Assembly: GCA_030770425.1 (NCBI GenBank)
Contig: JASJFT010000260.1
Coordinates: forward strand, 1-58,641
Direction of reading: 5' to 3'
Length of the DNA stretch: 58,641 nucleotides
DNA from: Darksidea phi
Lineage: Eukaryota; Ascomycota; Dothideomycetes; Pleosporales; Lentitheciaceae
This document shows positions 41,988-58,402 of the stretch, in pieces; within the stretch, counting starts at the first letter, position 1, and each line of letters begins with the position of its first letter. Below the pieces are notes generated by a model. That model was given only the letters and a program-made list of their open reading frames with translations, ran no database searches and had not been told where the DNA came from. The position numbers and the translations under genes are program-made.

Positions 41988-42947
41988 AGCGATATTGCGT
42001 TCCCAGAAGTGTGCCACTTCAGTGAAGAGAGTAAAGGGGAATGTAGGAGGGGGCCTAGTCTTGTGTGAGCAAGAAGTGCGCAAGAGATAAATAGAACGGT
42101 GTAAATGAGCGATCTAAAAGAACAGCCACCACCACCACCACCACCCGTCCGGATACCGAAGCCATTGTATGGTAGGTAGCAACCGTTGATACGCCCCTTT
42201 AGATCCCATCTCCCGCCCTCAAGCACACTGTCTCAAACTCTACCATTTGCCCCTTTAGTCACAAGCAGGCAGCCAATTAGCACACTGCAATGCGACGCTA
42301 GTAGTCAACGGGTCTGCGCACTCTAGATCTCCGCGATGGAAGATAGACGAATACGGGAAGCGGACACCGAAGCGGAGAAAAACACCAAAGCTTAACGATA
42401 ATGCTAAGTTGCTGATATGGTAAAGGAGGGCTGAGATGCATATCGGCCTGGCACTTGCATAGTTATCGGCTTGGCGCACAGCTTCGTCCAATGTGACCCA
42501 ACGATAAACGAGAAGCCAAGATAAGGCTGGAATTCCAGGCTGCAGTCCAAAACAACAAAAGGTCGAGATTGGGTGGGGGAAAGCAATGAGCTGAGCATGC
42601 AGTGTTGGTACGCTGACTTGGCGTTTTGAGGCTGAGACAGCAATTCGCTAAATGGATTGCTGGTTCCGAGCCAAGGATGCTTTTTCTGGGTGAGGCTTGT
42701 CATACGGGTGTATTTGGTGCCATGGTTTTCTCTGTTAGCTGCGTTAGATCTTGGATGATGCGCTGGACCGGGGTGGAGAGGCGTAAACAGGCTCTGTCGA
42801 CCGAGAGAGCATGAGAGCATCGAGAAGCAATCATTAAGATTGCGATTGATCGGTCGTAAGTTCTTAAGAGAGTCTAAAGAGCGTAATTATTGTAGATCAT
42901 TAATATCGCCTCTATTCGTTCATACGGCCTACTTTTCTGCCCATCGA
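41988..42947. other. gene-free stretch with a CCA run
   Basis: Nearly 1 kb between the membrane-protein start and the GMC oxidoreductase stop. A short CCA triplet run occurs near 42126-42147, upstream of the poly-Gly gene. No coding region is supported. Confidence 0.4.
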
Positions 42948-44863
42948 TCAGTACTCATTCTTGATCGCATCCGCAGTCTTTTCCGCAAGCGCGTAAACCG
43001 TACTCTGCGGCTGTCCCGGCAAACTGAACGGTAGTATCGACATATCCACCACTCTCAATCCCTTCACTCCAAAGACCCTCGCTTTGGAATCCACAACCGC
43101 ATTCTTATCCTTCTTCTTCCCCATAGCGCACGTCGAACTCGCGTGCCACATCATGTTCGCACTGGCCTTGATATACGCAAGCAGTTCTTCATCAGTATCA
43201 ACTGCTACTCCAGGTCGGGCTTCAGCGCCAGCGCTAATGGTTTGGGCCGGTTCGGTTGCCCACCCCTGACGGAGACGCTTGATGGCTGCGACGAGGATGT
43301 CGCCGTCGGCCGGGTCGGAAAACCAGCCTAGATCAATGACGGGTTGGTTTGAGATGCTAGCGCTCGAGATAGTAACGCTACCACGGGAGAAAACGTTGCT
43401 GATTGTTGCGCTTGTAGAGCCGATTGTGTTGTTGCCGGCAAGGATGACACCAGCGATATACTGGAGCTCTGGTTGGTCAGAGGGCATAGCGGCAAGCTTC
43501 TGCTGCGTTGCAGCTGGGAGCGTTGCACGAAGATTAGCCGGTAGGCGATCGAATGAAATGTAGCCAGCCACCGAGCTGTACGGACCTGCGGCCTCCTCGT
43601 AGTACTGACGAAGCGCTTCAGGTTTAAGAGCCGGGTTCGCCACGATGGCTGGAGCGCTTGGGGTATTGACGAAGCGAGCTACACTGATGGAAATAGGATC
43701 ACGAAGGTTTTGGCCAACACCTGGGAGATCGGAGATGACGGGAATTTGATGAGCTTTTAGGGTGGCCATGGGTCCAATGCCTGCACTGCATGAGACGGGT
43801 TCAATGACCAAGCGGATAGAGACTTACCGGACACCATCAGTAGTTGAGGCGAGTGGAACACACCAGCACTGAGGATAACCTCCCTCTTTGCCGACAAGGT
43901 GTAGGCAGCCGTCCCATTCGTCGAAACGCTGACACCTGTCGCTTTCGTCCCTTCGAGGAGGATCTTGGACACCACACTATGGTGATACACTTTGAGGTTG
44001 GTGTTTGCTAGAGCATATTCTAGGTAGCTGGTCTGCGACGACTCGCGGGTGGCATGCACCGGATCAATCGTTGCTGGAGTCCAAGATCCGCCGCTCAGCT
44101 CGCCAGCACTCCATCCCTTCGGATTGATTGCAAGTCCCATCGCTTGCAGGGCTTTGGCAATCCACGTCAACGTCGGATCGACCCAGTTATTCCATGACAC
44201 ATCCAAGGGACCGCGGCTCCCGAAAGAGTTCGGATCGCACTCTGGCGTAGCATTCGCAGCATTTCTCTTAGCAAGATTCGGTGGCGTAAGACGAACAGAC
44301 TTCTTGTAGAACGGAAGAAGGTTGTCGAAAGTGTAGCTGGAGTCCCCAACCTGGCCTGCCCATCGCTGATACGCACTCCTCGAAGACCGAGTATAGGACA
44401 TGGTGTTCAGGGCCGAGGACCCACCCAACGTCTTGCCCTGTGCATAGTGCAGAACCCGGTTGTTGGCGTTAACCACGGGTTCGGTCAACAGTTCCCAGTC
44501 GATATATGGTCGTCGTGGAAAGTTTGGCGTAGGATCAATGATATCGGCTGCAATCAGCGCGTTCAGAGGAACCACGCTGACGTTGCCATAGTCGATTTGG
44601 TAGTAACCGCCGGCTTCAACGACAGCTACAGACGCGGTTTCCGCCAGGCGAGCGGCTATCGCAAGGCCTGCCGTTCCACCTCCGACAACCAGTATATGTT
44701 AGCAGGATAAAGATGATGAATGCGATCACGACATACCGACATAATCGAATTTCGCATTTCCCGGCTTCCCCAACTGATCGGCAGGAATCCTTATCGGCCC
44801 CGCAGAAGACAACGCAACACAAGCGCTCAGCGACGCGACCGCAACTCCCTTGAATGAGAACAT
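42948..44863 (-). CDS. secreted GMC-family FAD oxidoreductase
   Basis: Exon 1 is 44863-44737, exon 2 ends at 43828, exon 3 is 43780-42948. A signal peptide (MFSFKGVAVASLSACVALSSA) points to secretion. The FAD-binding region reads DYV|VVGGGTAGLAIAARLAE, with GKTLGGSSALNTM and SAGVFHSPQLLMVSGIGP as in glucose oxidase and aryl-alcohol oxidase relatives. The C-terminal substrate domain has the catalytic His542 in MMWHASSTCAMG. Two oddities. First, the base pair before the expected exon 2 (44688) is GG, not AG; the nearest in-frame AG (exon from 44679) deletes three residues of the GxGxxG region. Second, the second catalytic position, usually His or Asn, is Gln586 in LPGQPQST. The length (603 or 606 aa) is normal. 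The alcohol substrate is unknown. Confidence 0.85.
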
Positions 44864-46444
44864 GGTTTGGTTGTTTAGTAATGGCACTCAAACAAACTGG
44901 ACAAAGGTTGATGAATTCCCCAGCCTCGCTGACGACCCTCTATTATGCATAGCTCCGCTCCCACCCAAGCTAGCGGTCCGAACGCATGCGTGCGATAACA
45001 CCTTCGTCCCCACTCCCACCTCGCGGGACCTCATGCACCATCCATACATGCCCCCATCCTCAATCGAGCGCGCCTCGACCCTAATGCGAATCATGATGCC
45101 TGTCCGGGAGCGTTCGCTCTGGCAACTAGACGCGCGAACTAGAAAGAAACCCGGAGTAGCCTGTGCGGTAGAGTCGGTATGTAAAAGCCGACCGTCAGTG
45201 CGTAAGATGACAGGCGTAACAGCAGGTTGATGCGCGGTGGTTGCTGTTCGAAGGTAAGGTCTGATATAAGTATAGGCTCTGTATACAAGAGGCTTTATAC
45301 CTAGCGTCTGTACGGTTTTGTACCCACTGAGATACTAGGTATTTTCGTTTTATTGGGCATGTGCTTGCCTCTGCGCGGTCAGGGAGTAAGCTGCTTCTCA
45401 CACACTACGCCATATCCCTTCATTCGTACGGCCATGCTGTGATAGCCCTACTAGAATTAGAGCGCGGAGAGCGTTAGTCTAACGTACTACACAGAGAGGG
45501 ACGAAGAGGTGCTCATATGGCGGGGATGGGGTGAGCTTAGCGATGAAACGCTGCGCCTCGCCTGCGCCGAAGACCTGCTTTGCCGCTGCCCGAGGAAGTG
45601 GGGTAGTAAGCCGTGTACGCGCTGCGCCGCCGTCCCTGTTATCATTCAGCCTATTCTTGCTATCCAGCGATAGAGTAGAGCGTAGCCGCTACCGATATGG
45701 AATATTCAAAGTTGAATTGGTACGCTATGGTGCGCCTAGCTACGTCGTTCTCTTTATCCTCTTTCCTTGTCGTGGTTTGCGCTTGGACTTCTATACTGTT
45801 CCTTCACGGTAGCCGTTGCCGGGATACGTCAAGTTGGAGGAGAGCTGATAGCTAGGGGGCCCGCTTTCCTCAATTTTATCTAGCATTCGTCTATCGAGGT
45901 GCAAGACACGCAGCTCTATTGGTAAGTAGTAGGCTGGGTGAAAGACGGCAAGACTACAAAGAGCAACTAACCATGATATTAGCAACAACGCTTATAGTAG
46001 AGCCATGGCCCACGTACGCAGTATAGGTAGCGCGTCCAGCGTCCAGACCAACCACTCGTGCGACGATGTATAGGTTGATATTCTCCCCTTGCCGGCAACT
46101 CAACGGCTCGGTCAAATACATTCCCACCCGACAAATACCGGTAACACACGGTGTCATGATCGTAATGGCTGAACGATCATGTACGGGAGATGCCGAAAGA
46201 AACAACCTCATCACTGGTATTAATGTCATAAACGTACCTAGCTCTGATATATGTCACTCGTTACAATTCGCGTTAAGTGGCGCGGCGTCCGTCGGTTATA
46301 GTCCGAGCCGTCGATCCAACCGTAGAGGGCCGTTCGTCTATCGGAGTTTCGTGTATCACAGTTCATCATCGTAACCCTCCTAAGGATAAAGAACAATCGA
46401 CCCATCCTACAACGCCATTACCCACATAGCCCCATAGCCTCGCC
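44864..46444. other. 1.6-kb gene-poor stretch
   Basis: Between the GMC gene start and the SMC5 stop. Open frames are short and overlap on both strands; a 91-codon minus-strand frame (45954-46229) has a mildly protein-like text but no family. The base composition is not strongly A/T-shifted, so it does not look like RIP-mutated repeat. It may hold a decayed gene. Confidence 0.35.
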
Positions 46445-50365
<3,921 letters not shown>

Positions 50366-52156
50366 CTACTTCTTGTCTGCAGGGGCGATCATGAGCTCTG
50401 GTCGGACATACTTGTCGAAGTCCTCTTCGCTGATTGTCTTTAGTTCCAACGCACTCTCTTTTAGAGTGATGCCCTTCTTGTGTGCGTTCTTTGCAGTCTT
50501 GGAGGCAGCATCGTATCCTAGTACCATATCAGCGATGTACTAATCGTGTTGGGATCTGCACTTACCAATGACAGGGTTGAGACAAGTCACCAGCATCAAA
50601 CTACAGATTTCCGTTAGGGGTACATTCGAGTAGAGCATTAATGAAGACGCACCTCTCATTCAATAGAGCGCCGATACGCTTCTCGTCAGCTTCGAGACCC
50701 TCAACTAGGTTCTTTTCAAAGCTCCTCATGGCATCCGCGAGAAGCCGGGAGCTATGCAGCAAGTTTCGGATCATGACCGGCTTGAAGACGTTGAGCTCGA
50801 AGTTACCCTGGGATCCAGCAAAAGTAGTTGCGGCGTTGTTTCCAAATACCTGAGTGCACACCATGGTAAGAGACTCGCATTGAGTCGGGTTGACCTTGCC
50901 CGGCATAATTGAGGAGCCCGGCTCGTTCTCCGGAAGCTTTAGCTCCCCGAGACCGCATCGAGGACCGGAGCCGAGGAAGCGAATGTCCTGGGCAATCTTG
51001 AACAGCGACGCAGCAAGCGTATTGAGCTGCCCGTGGGCCTCTACGACGGCATCGTGGGCCGCAAGCGCCTCAAACTTGTTGGGCGCCGTGACGAACTCGT
51101 GCCCGGTCATCTTGCTGACCTCGGCCGCGATGTCCTCTGCGAAGCCCTTGAATGTGTTGATGCCGGTCCCGACCGCTGTTCCACCCTGGGCAAGCATCTT
51201 GAGACGGGGTAGTGAAGACTTGACACGCGCAATGCCGAAGTCCAGCTGCTGCACGTAGCCTGAAAATTCCTGACCGAGCGTCAGCGGTGTGGCGTCCTGC
51301 AAGTGTGTCCTGCCAATCTTGATAATCTTCTCAAAGAGCTCGCTCTTCTTCTTCAGAGCGTCGCGGAGGCTAGTCAGCGCCGGGAGCAGCGACTCCTCCA
51401 AGTCCATGACGGCAGCGATGTGCATGACGGTCGGGAAAGTGTCGTTCGAGGAGGCGGACATGTTGACGTGGTCGTTGGGGTGGACGGGCTTCTTGCTGCC
51501 CATCTGGCCGCCGAGGATCTCGATAGCGCGGTTCGAGATGACTTCGTTGGCGTTCATGTTCGACTGCGTGCCGGAGCCTGTCTGCCAGACGACGAGCGGG
51601 AAGTGGTCGATGAGCTTGAGGTCAGCAACTTCGGCGGCGGCCTGCTGAATGGCCTCGCCGATCTTTGGATCTGCCCAGTGTTACCAAGTGCTTCTCGGAG
51701 TGGTCCGGACAGCCTACCCAGCCCGAACTTCATGTTGACCGTTGCCGCCGCGCCCTTCAGGATGCCGAACGCCTTGACGATGGGCGGCGGCATGCGGTCC
51801 TGCGGCTGGTTGATCTTGAAGTTCTCCAGCGACCGCTCCGTCTGCGCGCCCCAGTACTTGTCCGCCAGCACCTGGATCTCGCCAAAGGCATCGCTTTCTG
51901 TCCGCGTGGAGGCCATGATGCTCGTAGAGGTAAACGGACGGCGCTGGAGGGTGTTTGCGGTTTGCAATTGACTGGGGCGGACAGCGGCTGGGCGGACAGC
52001 GGCTGGGCGGGGAGCTATAGAGAGAGCTCTGCGGCTGGTTCCCCCGCTGCAGGCGGCCCAAGGTGTTATTGTGGAGGGGCTCCGCGTGGCATGTGCCGGT
52101 GAACGCAAGAAACGCGCCTCGGCAGAGCGGGACTTTGTTAGCGCAGACCGGAACAT
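50366..52156 (-). CDS. FUM1: class II fumarate hydratase
   Basis: Reversibly hydrates fumarate to L-malate in the TCA cycle. Exons 52156-51718, 51670-50653, 50600-50566 and 50517-50366 join in frame (introns 47, 52 and 48 nt), giving 547 residues. The first 80 residues form a long presequence rich in Arg, Ser, Ala and Pro ([25 protein letters not shown]). An internal in-frame ATG at 51916 ([14 protein letters not shown]) begins the conserved enzyme. The core shows [30 protein letters not shown] and the signature [13 protein letters not shown] near residue 400. A 15-bp tandem duplication in the presequence encodes RPAAV twice. The open frame continues upstream of 52156 to another ATG at 52528, but that text looks unlike protein. 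Confidence 0.95.
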
Positions 52157-53587
52157 GGCAATTGGGGAGAGGCAATGCGAGGTTGAGGCGAATTGAGATG
52201 CAGTGAGAAAACCTAGCTCCCCCGAGCTTCGACTCCGCGCAGACGTCCGGGCACTGAGCGCCGGAAAAGGCCGCGGCAGAAACCGGAATCTTTTCCAGCA
52301 TCCGGGGGTTCTTGCGCTAGGCCGCATTCGGCGGCGATGGGACCACAGCCAGACTTTCTCTGGTCGAAATGGAAAAATATCTCGCGCTGCACACAACATC
52401 AGCCATCCTCCCTCTCGTCCAGCATTACCCGGCTTCTGCCCACGGCCACATCCTTCAGCAGCGCCTCCCCTTGGCCTGCCATCCCGTCTCGTCTGCCCGG
52501 CACGCCGCGCCCCGTTCTCTGTTTGCAATTCGAGCGCTCGTCGTCTTCCGCCCTGGCCCTGCAGCCGACCCTACTGGTAGAGTTCCACCGCTCAGGGCTT
52601 TCTGGCCTCCGACTCTCACCACTGAGCTCGCGGCCCTGTGCCACCAGAGCGAGGAGGACACGGCCTGGGGGGGCGGCGGCGGCGCGAGCATCCAGAGAGA
52701 GCATCCACTCCCTCTCGGTGAAACTCGTCTCGCCTCGTGCGGGCTGAAGCAGTGCCAGTACATGCAGCACTTCGCATGTGTAGAGGAGTGCGGGCGTCGC
52801 ATCCCAGACGGGCTCCGCATCCCAGACGGGCTTCCCTGCGGCTTCGTGCTTTTGTGTCGGCGGTAGCTAGAGTGCAGTAGACGGGGTATTCTCGGCGCAG
52901 CTGGCGCTGTGCGAGCACTCTCTGGCGGCAGACATGTTCGCGATGCAGCCGCCTCGGCCTGTCCTCGCCGGGCGGTTGCTGTGCGCGAGTGTGTGAATGA
53001 CGAGACGCCGCCCGACTCGGCGAGGCTACGGATTAAATTGACGATGCAGCGACTGGTCTGTCCCACAATTCCGCTTCGCAAGTCATTCGACCCGACACCC
53101 AGCTGACGGCCTCTTCTGCCAGCCCTGCCTTTTTGCCCTCTCCGCAGTCACACAGCACACTAACAGCACTGCTACTACCCCTCACCTTCTCTCCTTCCGT
53201 GCCTGCACCCTCTCCCCGACCTTGACCACCCCCGGCCTTCTTCACCCATCGGCCCCTCGCAGCCGCCATAGCGCCGTGTGCTTGCAATCCGCCGTGAATG
53301 CCACTCTGCTCCCCCCGCCAGGACACACCGCCAAGTCAGCGTAGATAAGGTTCGTCGATGACGCTGCCCGGGCCTTCCTCTGCTTCCACCGGAAGCTCAA
53401 CCTAGGCACTCACAGTCCGCCCCCTCAGGCTTCGACAATAGCAGCTTCCAGGTTGCCGCCAGGTGCGATACCCGCGGGTGCGCCGCCTGTCAACATCTGA
53501 TTCTTGGAGGGGTCGTTGAAGGCCAACAGCCAACACCGCCAACGCCCATCTTTTCCCCCAGCTCTACCTCCCCCAAGCGAAGCATAC
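52157..53587. other. 1.4-kb GC-rich divergent intergenic stretch
   Basis: Between the fumarase start and the RING protein start. It is markedly GC-rich in its middle (about 52450-53000), with many overlapping open frames on both strands that reflect low stop-codon frequency and show no domain. An 18-bp direct tandem repeat (CGCATCCCAGACGGGCTY) lies at 52798-52833. Confidence 0.4.
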
Positions 53588-54999
53588 ATGGCCGACTCCA
53601 ACTTTGGCGGCCAGCTCCACAGCGCCTTTCCCGTAGCGCCCACTCCGTCAGCTCTGCGCCCTCAGGATCCAGAGACGCTCTCTCCAAGCTACACAAGCTA
53701 CGGCTCTTTCACTCCCTCCGAGACCCCGACCTACAATCACTTCGCAAATCCGCATAGGCCTCAATTGCCGGAGCCATATGGCGCTTTCCCCTTGCCATAC
53801 CTGCAGAATCGCCATCGCCAACTCCCCCACCATGCCGGGCCTCGAGCAGCGGGTTACTTTCCCCCGGCAATGCCCATGTTTCAGCATGGTCCTAACGCAG
53901 CTGCGTCAGGCTTAAGGCCAGCAGCTCACTTTCACGGCATGCACATGCCAGGCGGGCCGTTTCCAGAATGTCCGGAGCCTCGAGCGCTCCCGGTAATGGA
54001 TCATTCTATGCATGGCGGAGCGCCCGGCTATAGCTCCCCTCCGCTTCATCAGTGGTCTTCGCCGCCTTTCCCCGACTTCAATCGTCTTCCCAACTCGTTT
54101 GTGCCGAACACGCCTCCGACTCCGGGCCGGTTTGGGGGTGATGCCATGCGACCTGTTGGTGATGGTCGCGGTCCCATGAGACGTGCCGACGCTGGCTCTG
54201 CGGAGCTCCCTCGTCACATGACGTCGCCGAGTCGCAGAGCTTCACATGACCGACAATTTCCACAGAACGTACAAACATCTGGAGGTCCAGAGCGTCGTCC
54301 TCTGTCGGCTCTTCTTGGTGCCCCGACTCGTCGGCTAGACCGTAGCATATCGCCCAGGACTTCGAATCGGCGGAGCTTTGATAGGTACCAGACTGATTTA
54401 TTCCAGTCGGGCAACGCCGCGGAAACGAACGACGCAACGCAGGCCCCGATGCATCGTGTGCGCCGTCCGCGAACTATAGGCTTCAGCTCGAGCTACAGGG
54501 CGCGAATGTTCGCTAACAATCATGACCCAAACGTCCCAACTCAGTCGCAAATGCAGACTCTTAAAGATAAGCTACGACATCTTCTGCCTGGCGATCTGCC
54601 GAAAGATTCGTCCGCCATGTGCGACATCTGTCAGAAGGATTATTCGACCGAGCACGTCGATCCTAGCGAAGAAGCAGAGGTGGCGATTATGCTGCCATGC
54701 AAGCACATATTTGGTGAACATTGCATCAATACCTGGGTATGTTCCAGCAATACCACCACATCCGTTCCACTTGTCACTAACCGTCACAGTTCAATACATG
54801 CAAAACGCACAAGAACAAGGTTACTTGTCCAATGTGCCGCAAGCTCCTCATTGAGCCTTTCCGACCCGGGCATGAGGCACTCCAATCTCTGTCGCCAGCG
54901 GACCGCCGCGTCGTGGAGAGGTACCTGCAGATCGAGGACCGCCAGTACCTCGACATCCTGGCCGCTCGAGAGCTGGAAGGTGATTTCGCCCATCCATAA
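53588..54999 (+). CDS. RING finger protein (putative E3 ubiquitin ligase)
   Basis: Exons 53588-54736 and 54790-54999 join in phase 0 across a 53-nt intron to give 452 residues. The first 330 residues are low complexity, rich in Pro, Ser, His and Gly, without membrane helix or signal peptide. The RING domain is at about residues 345-405: CDICQKD, then LPCKHIFGEHCINTW, then the splice, CKTHKNKVTCPMCRK. This gives a C-x2-C ... C-x-H-x4-H/C ... C-x2-C layout with an extended loop before the last pair. RING domains recruit E2 enzymes. A helical C-terminus (VVERYLQIEDRQYLDIL) ends at GDFAHP. The target and pathway are unknown. Confidence 0.82.
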
Positions 55000-55657
55000 G
55001 GCAGCTGGCTGAAACTGCGTGGACTCCTAACACTATGAACTCACTTCTTTCGTGTGTCGGCAGATGACAGGAGTCTTATTTCAAGAAAGAAGGCGTCAAT
55101 CTGCTCGGAGGGCCTGGGGCTTCTATTGGGCGGTAGTTCTGAACACGACGGGAATCTTCTTGTTGCTGCATTATACTTTCACGAGGCTTCCTGACGGCGT
55201 TTGAGCGCATGGTCCTCGGGAGTTACACGGGTGTGCATGCCGCATTTGCGGCCTATCTAATGACTGGAGCGTGGAATTTTTATATAGGGTACGGGAATCC
55301 AGGCATAATTTAGACAAGTACAAAATAGCTGCGCTGGCTGTAGTGAGGAAATTGGGTGACGTCGATGGGGATGCTGCGGGGAATGCCATTGGTTGCCGGG
55401 TGAGGTCTTGGCTCAAATAAACACCCCGCAGTCGACAGCAACAAACTCGACCTCTGAACGTGGGCAGGCCAGCACACCACGCACTTCTGCCCTTGTCGTC
55501 GCAGCTGATCACTTCTTAATCAGTTCAAGGCCATTGCTTGCATATCCGCCCGTATCCTGCATTGCTTCGCTCTTGCATTCTGTTGCAGCAACGGCTGCCC
55601 GCAGTCGCTCCTTCTTGGAGGTGACCACCCGTCCGCAACTCTGCTCACTCGCACATC
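55000..55657. other. gene-free stretch between RING gene and SidB gene
   Basis: About 0.66 kb of 3' UTR and promoter, with CT-rich leader sequence before the ATG at 55658. No other feature is recognised. Confidence 0.4.
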
Positions 55658-57773
55658 ATGGCCGGAGAAAGACAGAGCTTCCAGCTGCCCACTCCCCCTC
55701 CACTGCTTCACACTCGCTCAGGCGACATGGACCGCCCAGGCACGCCTTCGCATGAGGCCTTCATCAGCCCGCAACAGACGCCCCAGGGCAGCCCAAGCAA
55801 GCACCACGCCCCGCCTGGGGCATTCGATCTTCCCCATGTCTTCGAGAATGCTATGAGATTGCTCCCCACGCTGGGCTCGCCGTCCAAGTCCAAGCCGGGC
55901 ACGCCTACATCGCCTAACAAGGCCAACCTGCAGACGGCGGACGAGACGGACTACTCTACGCACGATCTCACCACGGTTGGCCCGGCAAGCCCCACGCGCA
56001 AGTCGAACAAGGAGAACACGCCGCCGGGAGCACGTCCAGGCCTGCAAAAGGAGCCGAGCTACGTGACCCACGCCGCCCAATCGCGCCAGGATCCATATCG
56101 CCCGCGCGAGGCAGAGCAGTCCGGACGCTACTACCCGGGGCAGCAGCGTCTCTCGGCGGAAGAGCTCGAGAAGGCGAGGAAGCCGCAGGTCAAGCGCCTA
56201 GCCAATGTCACGCAGCTTTGTGAGTGTCTCACCGACGGGTTTTGGCGCCATTTGCTCACATGTGACAGATTTCCTCGACTACTACTACGACCTCCTCACC
56301 TACGTCCACACCCGCCAGAACCGTCTTTCACAATTCAAGGCGCAGAACCCGCCGCCTCCTGCGACTCGCGAAGCCGACTACAACGATGCCCTCACACAGT
56401 ACCTGGGGCGTGAGCGGGCGAATCTGCGGAAACGCCGCACCCGACTGAGGCAGGGCGACTTTCAGATCCTCACGCAAGTAGGCCAGGGCGGCTACGGGCA
56501 GGTATATCTAGCGCAGAAAAAGGACACACGGGAGGTGTGCGCACTGAAGGTAATGAGCAAGAAGCTGCTGTTTAAGCTCGACGAAGTCCGCCACGTCCTG
56601 ACGGAGCGCGACATCTTGACTACAGCAAAGAGCGAGTGGTTGGTGCGGCTGCTCTACGCGTTCCAGGATGACACGAGCATATACCTAGCCATGGTACGTT
56701 TGACCTGCCTCATGTTCATCGCGCAGGTATTGATAGATGCAGGAATATGTGCCGGGTGGAGACTTTCGAACGCTACTCAACAACACCGGCGTTCTGCACA
56801 ATCGCCATGCCCGCTTCTACATTGCCGAGATGTTCTCCTGCGTAGACTCGCTACACCAGCTGGGCTACATTCATCGAGATCTCAAGCCGGAGAACTTCCT
56901 CATCGACAGCACCGGTCATGTCAAGCTGACCGACTTTGGACTCGCTGCGGGAATGCTTGCGCCAGCCAAGATCGAGTCGATGCGGATAAAGTTGGAATCT
57001 GTTGGGAATGTGATATCTCCGTTCGGACGGCCAATGGAAGAGCGCTCCGCCGCAGAGCGTCGCGAGAATTATCGATCGCTTCGAGAGCGTGACGTCAACT
57101 ACGCCAAGAGCATTGTTGGCAGCCCAGATTATATGGCACCTGAGGTGCTCAAGGGTGACGAGTACGACTTCACCGTTGACTATTGGAGCTTGGGCTGCAT
57201 GCTCTTCGAAGCTCTCGCTGGCTATCCGCCCTTTGCGGGCGCTACAGTGGACGAAACGTGGCAGAACTTGAAGCAGTGGAGGAAGGTCCTGCGTAAACCC
57301 GTCTACGAAGACCCATCCTACTTTCTATCTAAACGTACGTGGGACCTCATCACCCGGCTCGTCGCCTCGCAATCCTCTCGTTTCCGTGGCATCTCCGAAA
57401 TACATGCGCATCCGTACTTTGCAGAAGTCGACTGGAACCGCTTGAGGGAAAACAAAGCGCCTTTCGTCCCGGAGCTCGACAGCGAGACGGATGCGGGATA
57501 CTTTGACGACTTTGGCAGTGAGGCGGATATGGCCAAGTACAAGGAAGTGCACGATAAGCAGGCTGCGCTCGAAGCCATGGCTGACCGCGGCGACAAGATG
57601 AACAAGGGCTTGTTTGTTGGATGTGAGTATTTCCGAGGCTCTATGTGTCCAATCACTACTAATATGCTGTAGTTACGTTCCGCCACAAGAAGACCACGGA
57701 CGAGAACGGCAAACCGTCCAGTCCTCGCAAGCCGCTCCCGGCCGTTGAGGAGAACTTTGGTACAATCTTTTGA
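55658..57773 (+). CDS. sidB: SidB/Dbf2-type NDR kinase of the septation network
   Basis: Exons 55658-56219, 56269-56693, 56743-57622 and 57673-57773 join in frame (introns 49, 49 and 50 nt) to give 655 residues. A disordered Pro/Ser-rich N-terminus is followed by the Mob1-binding region (YFLDYYYDLLTYVHTRQNRL) and the kinase domain from about residue 250: GQGGYGQVY, ALKVMSKK, HRDLKPENF, DFGLAAG, a basic NDR-type insertion, then VGSPDYMAPEVL. The C-terminal extension (ETDAGYFDDFGSEADMAKYKEVHDKQ, FTFRHKK, ENFGTIF) is characteristic of Dbf2/SidB rather than Cot1/Orb6. It acts with Mob1 at the end of the septation initiation / mitotic exit network to trigger the contractile ring and septum. Confidence 0.95.
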
Positions 57774-58402
57774 GAATCGCGACTGGTCTTGGCGAGCGCT
57801 GGATGCTTGCACGACACCCTTGTTCGCTTCGCCTGCCCAATGTGTGCTTTGGGCTATTGGGGGCTGTCCTCGTCTGTTTCGAAGCATATAACATTTGCGC
57901 GATGTGTAATGAGCGGGAGATGAAAGGGTTGAGCAACGAACTACATTCTAGCTAGTGTTTTGGTAGCTTGGGGCGTCATCTGGTCTCATGAATCAAGATC
58001 AGACGCTCTGCATAGTTGAACGAGAGCTTCATGTAATAGTACAAACGATGGGCATGCGAATGAAAATTATGATTGTTTATTTTTGTTATCGGTTACTGAC
58101 CGGTAATGATATAGCCCCTCTGTTCTTTGTGCCTGCTTGCACATTGACTGAGCGTATTGGAGCACTTTTGACTTAACACTGGCCTCCCGAGCCAATTTCG
58201 ATTTATTCAACAGAGTACAATGCATTCCCCCATGCGAGACCTTGCACTTTCGGAGGCGAAGATGGATGTGCGTAATGTGTATATATTCATCCTATCTCTG
58301 AGCCCATCCATCACAATCATCGAGTATCAACCGAAAGTAAAATTACTAACCTCGCCATCCGACCCCAGGTGACATCGAGGGGAGGCAATGAGGAGGGTTT
58401 CT
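57774..58402. other. gene-free stretch before the terminal minisatellite
   Basis: 3' side of sidB. No supported gene. On the minus strand an open frame runs in from the minisatellite and ends at a stop near 58344. Confidence 0.4.

Noticed and set aside
44864..46444. RIP-mutated transposon
   Set aside because: No strong A/T shift, no terminal repeats and no transposase text; only a gene-poor stretch can be stated.
52157..52528. N-terminal extension of fumarase to an upstream ATG
   Set aside because: The extension reads as Arg/Gly/Pro-rich GC translation and would bury the presequence starting MFRSALTKS.
52455..53081. 208-codon minus-strand open frame and overlapping plus-strand frames
   Set aside because: The region is GC-rich, which leaves long frames open by chance on both strands; the translations are low complexity with no domain.
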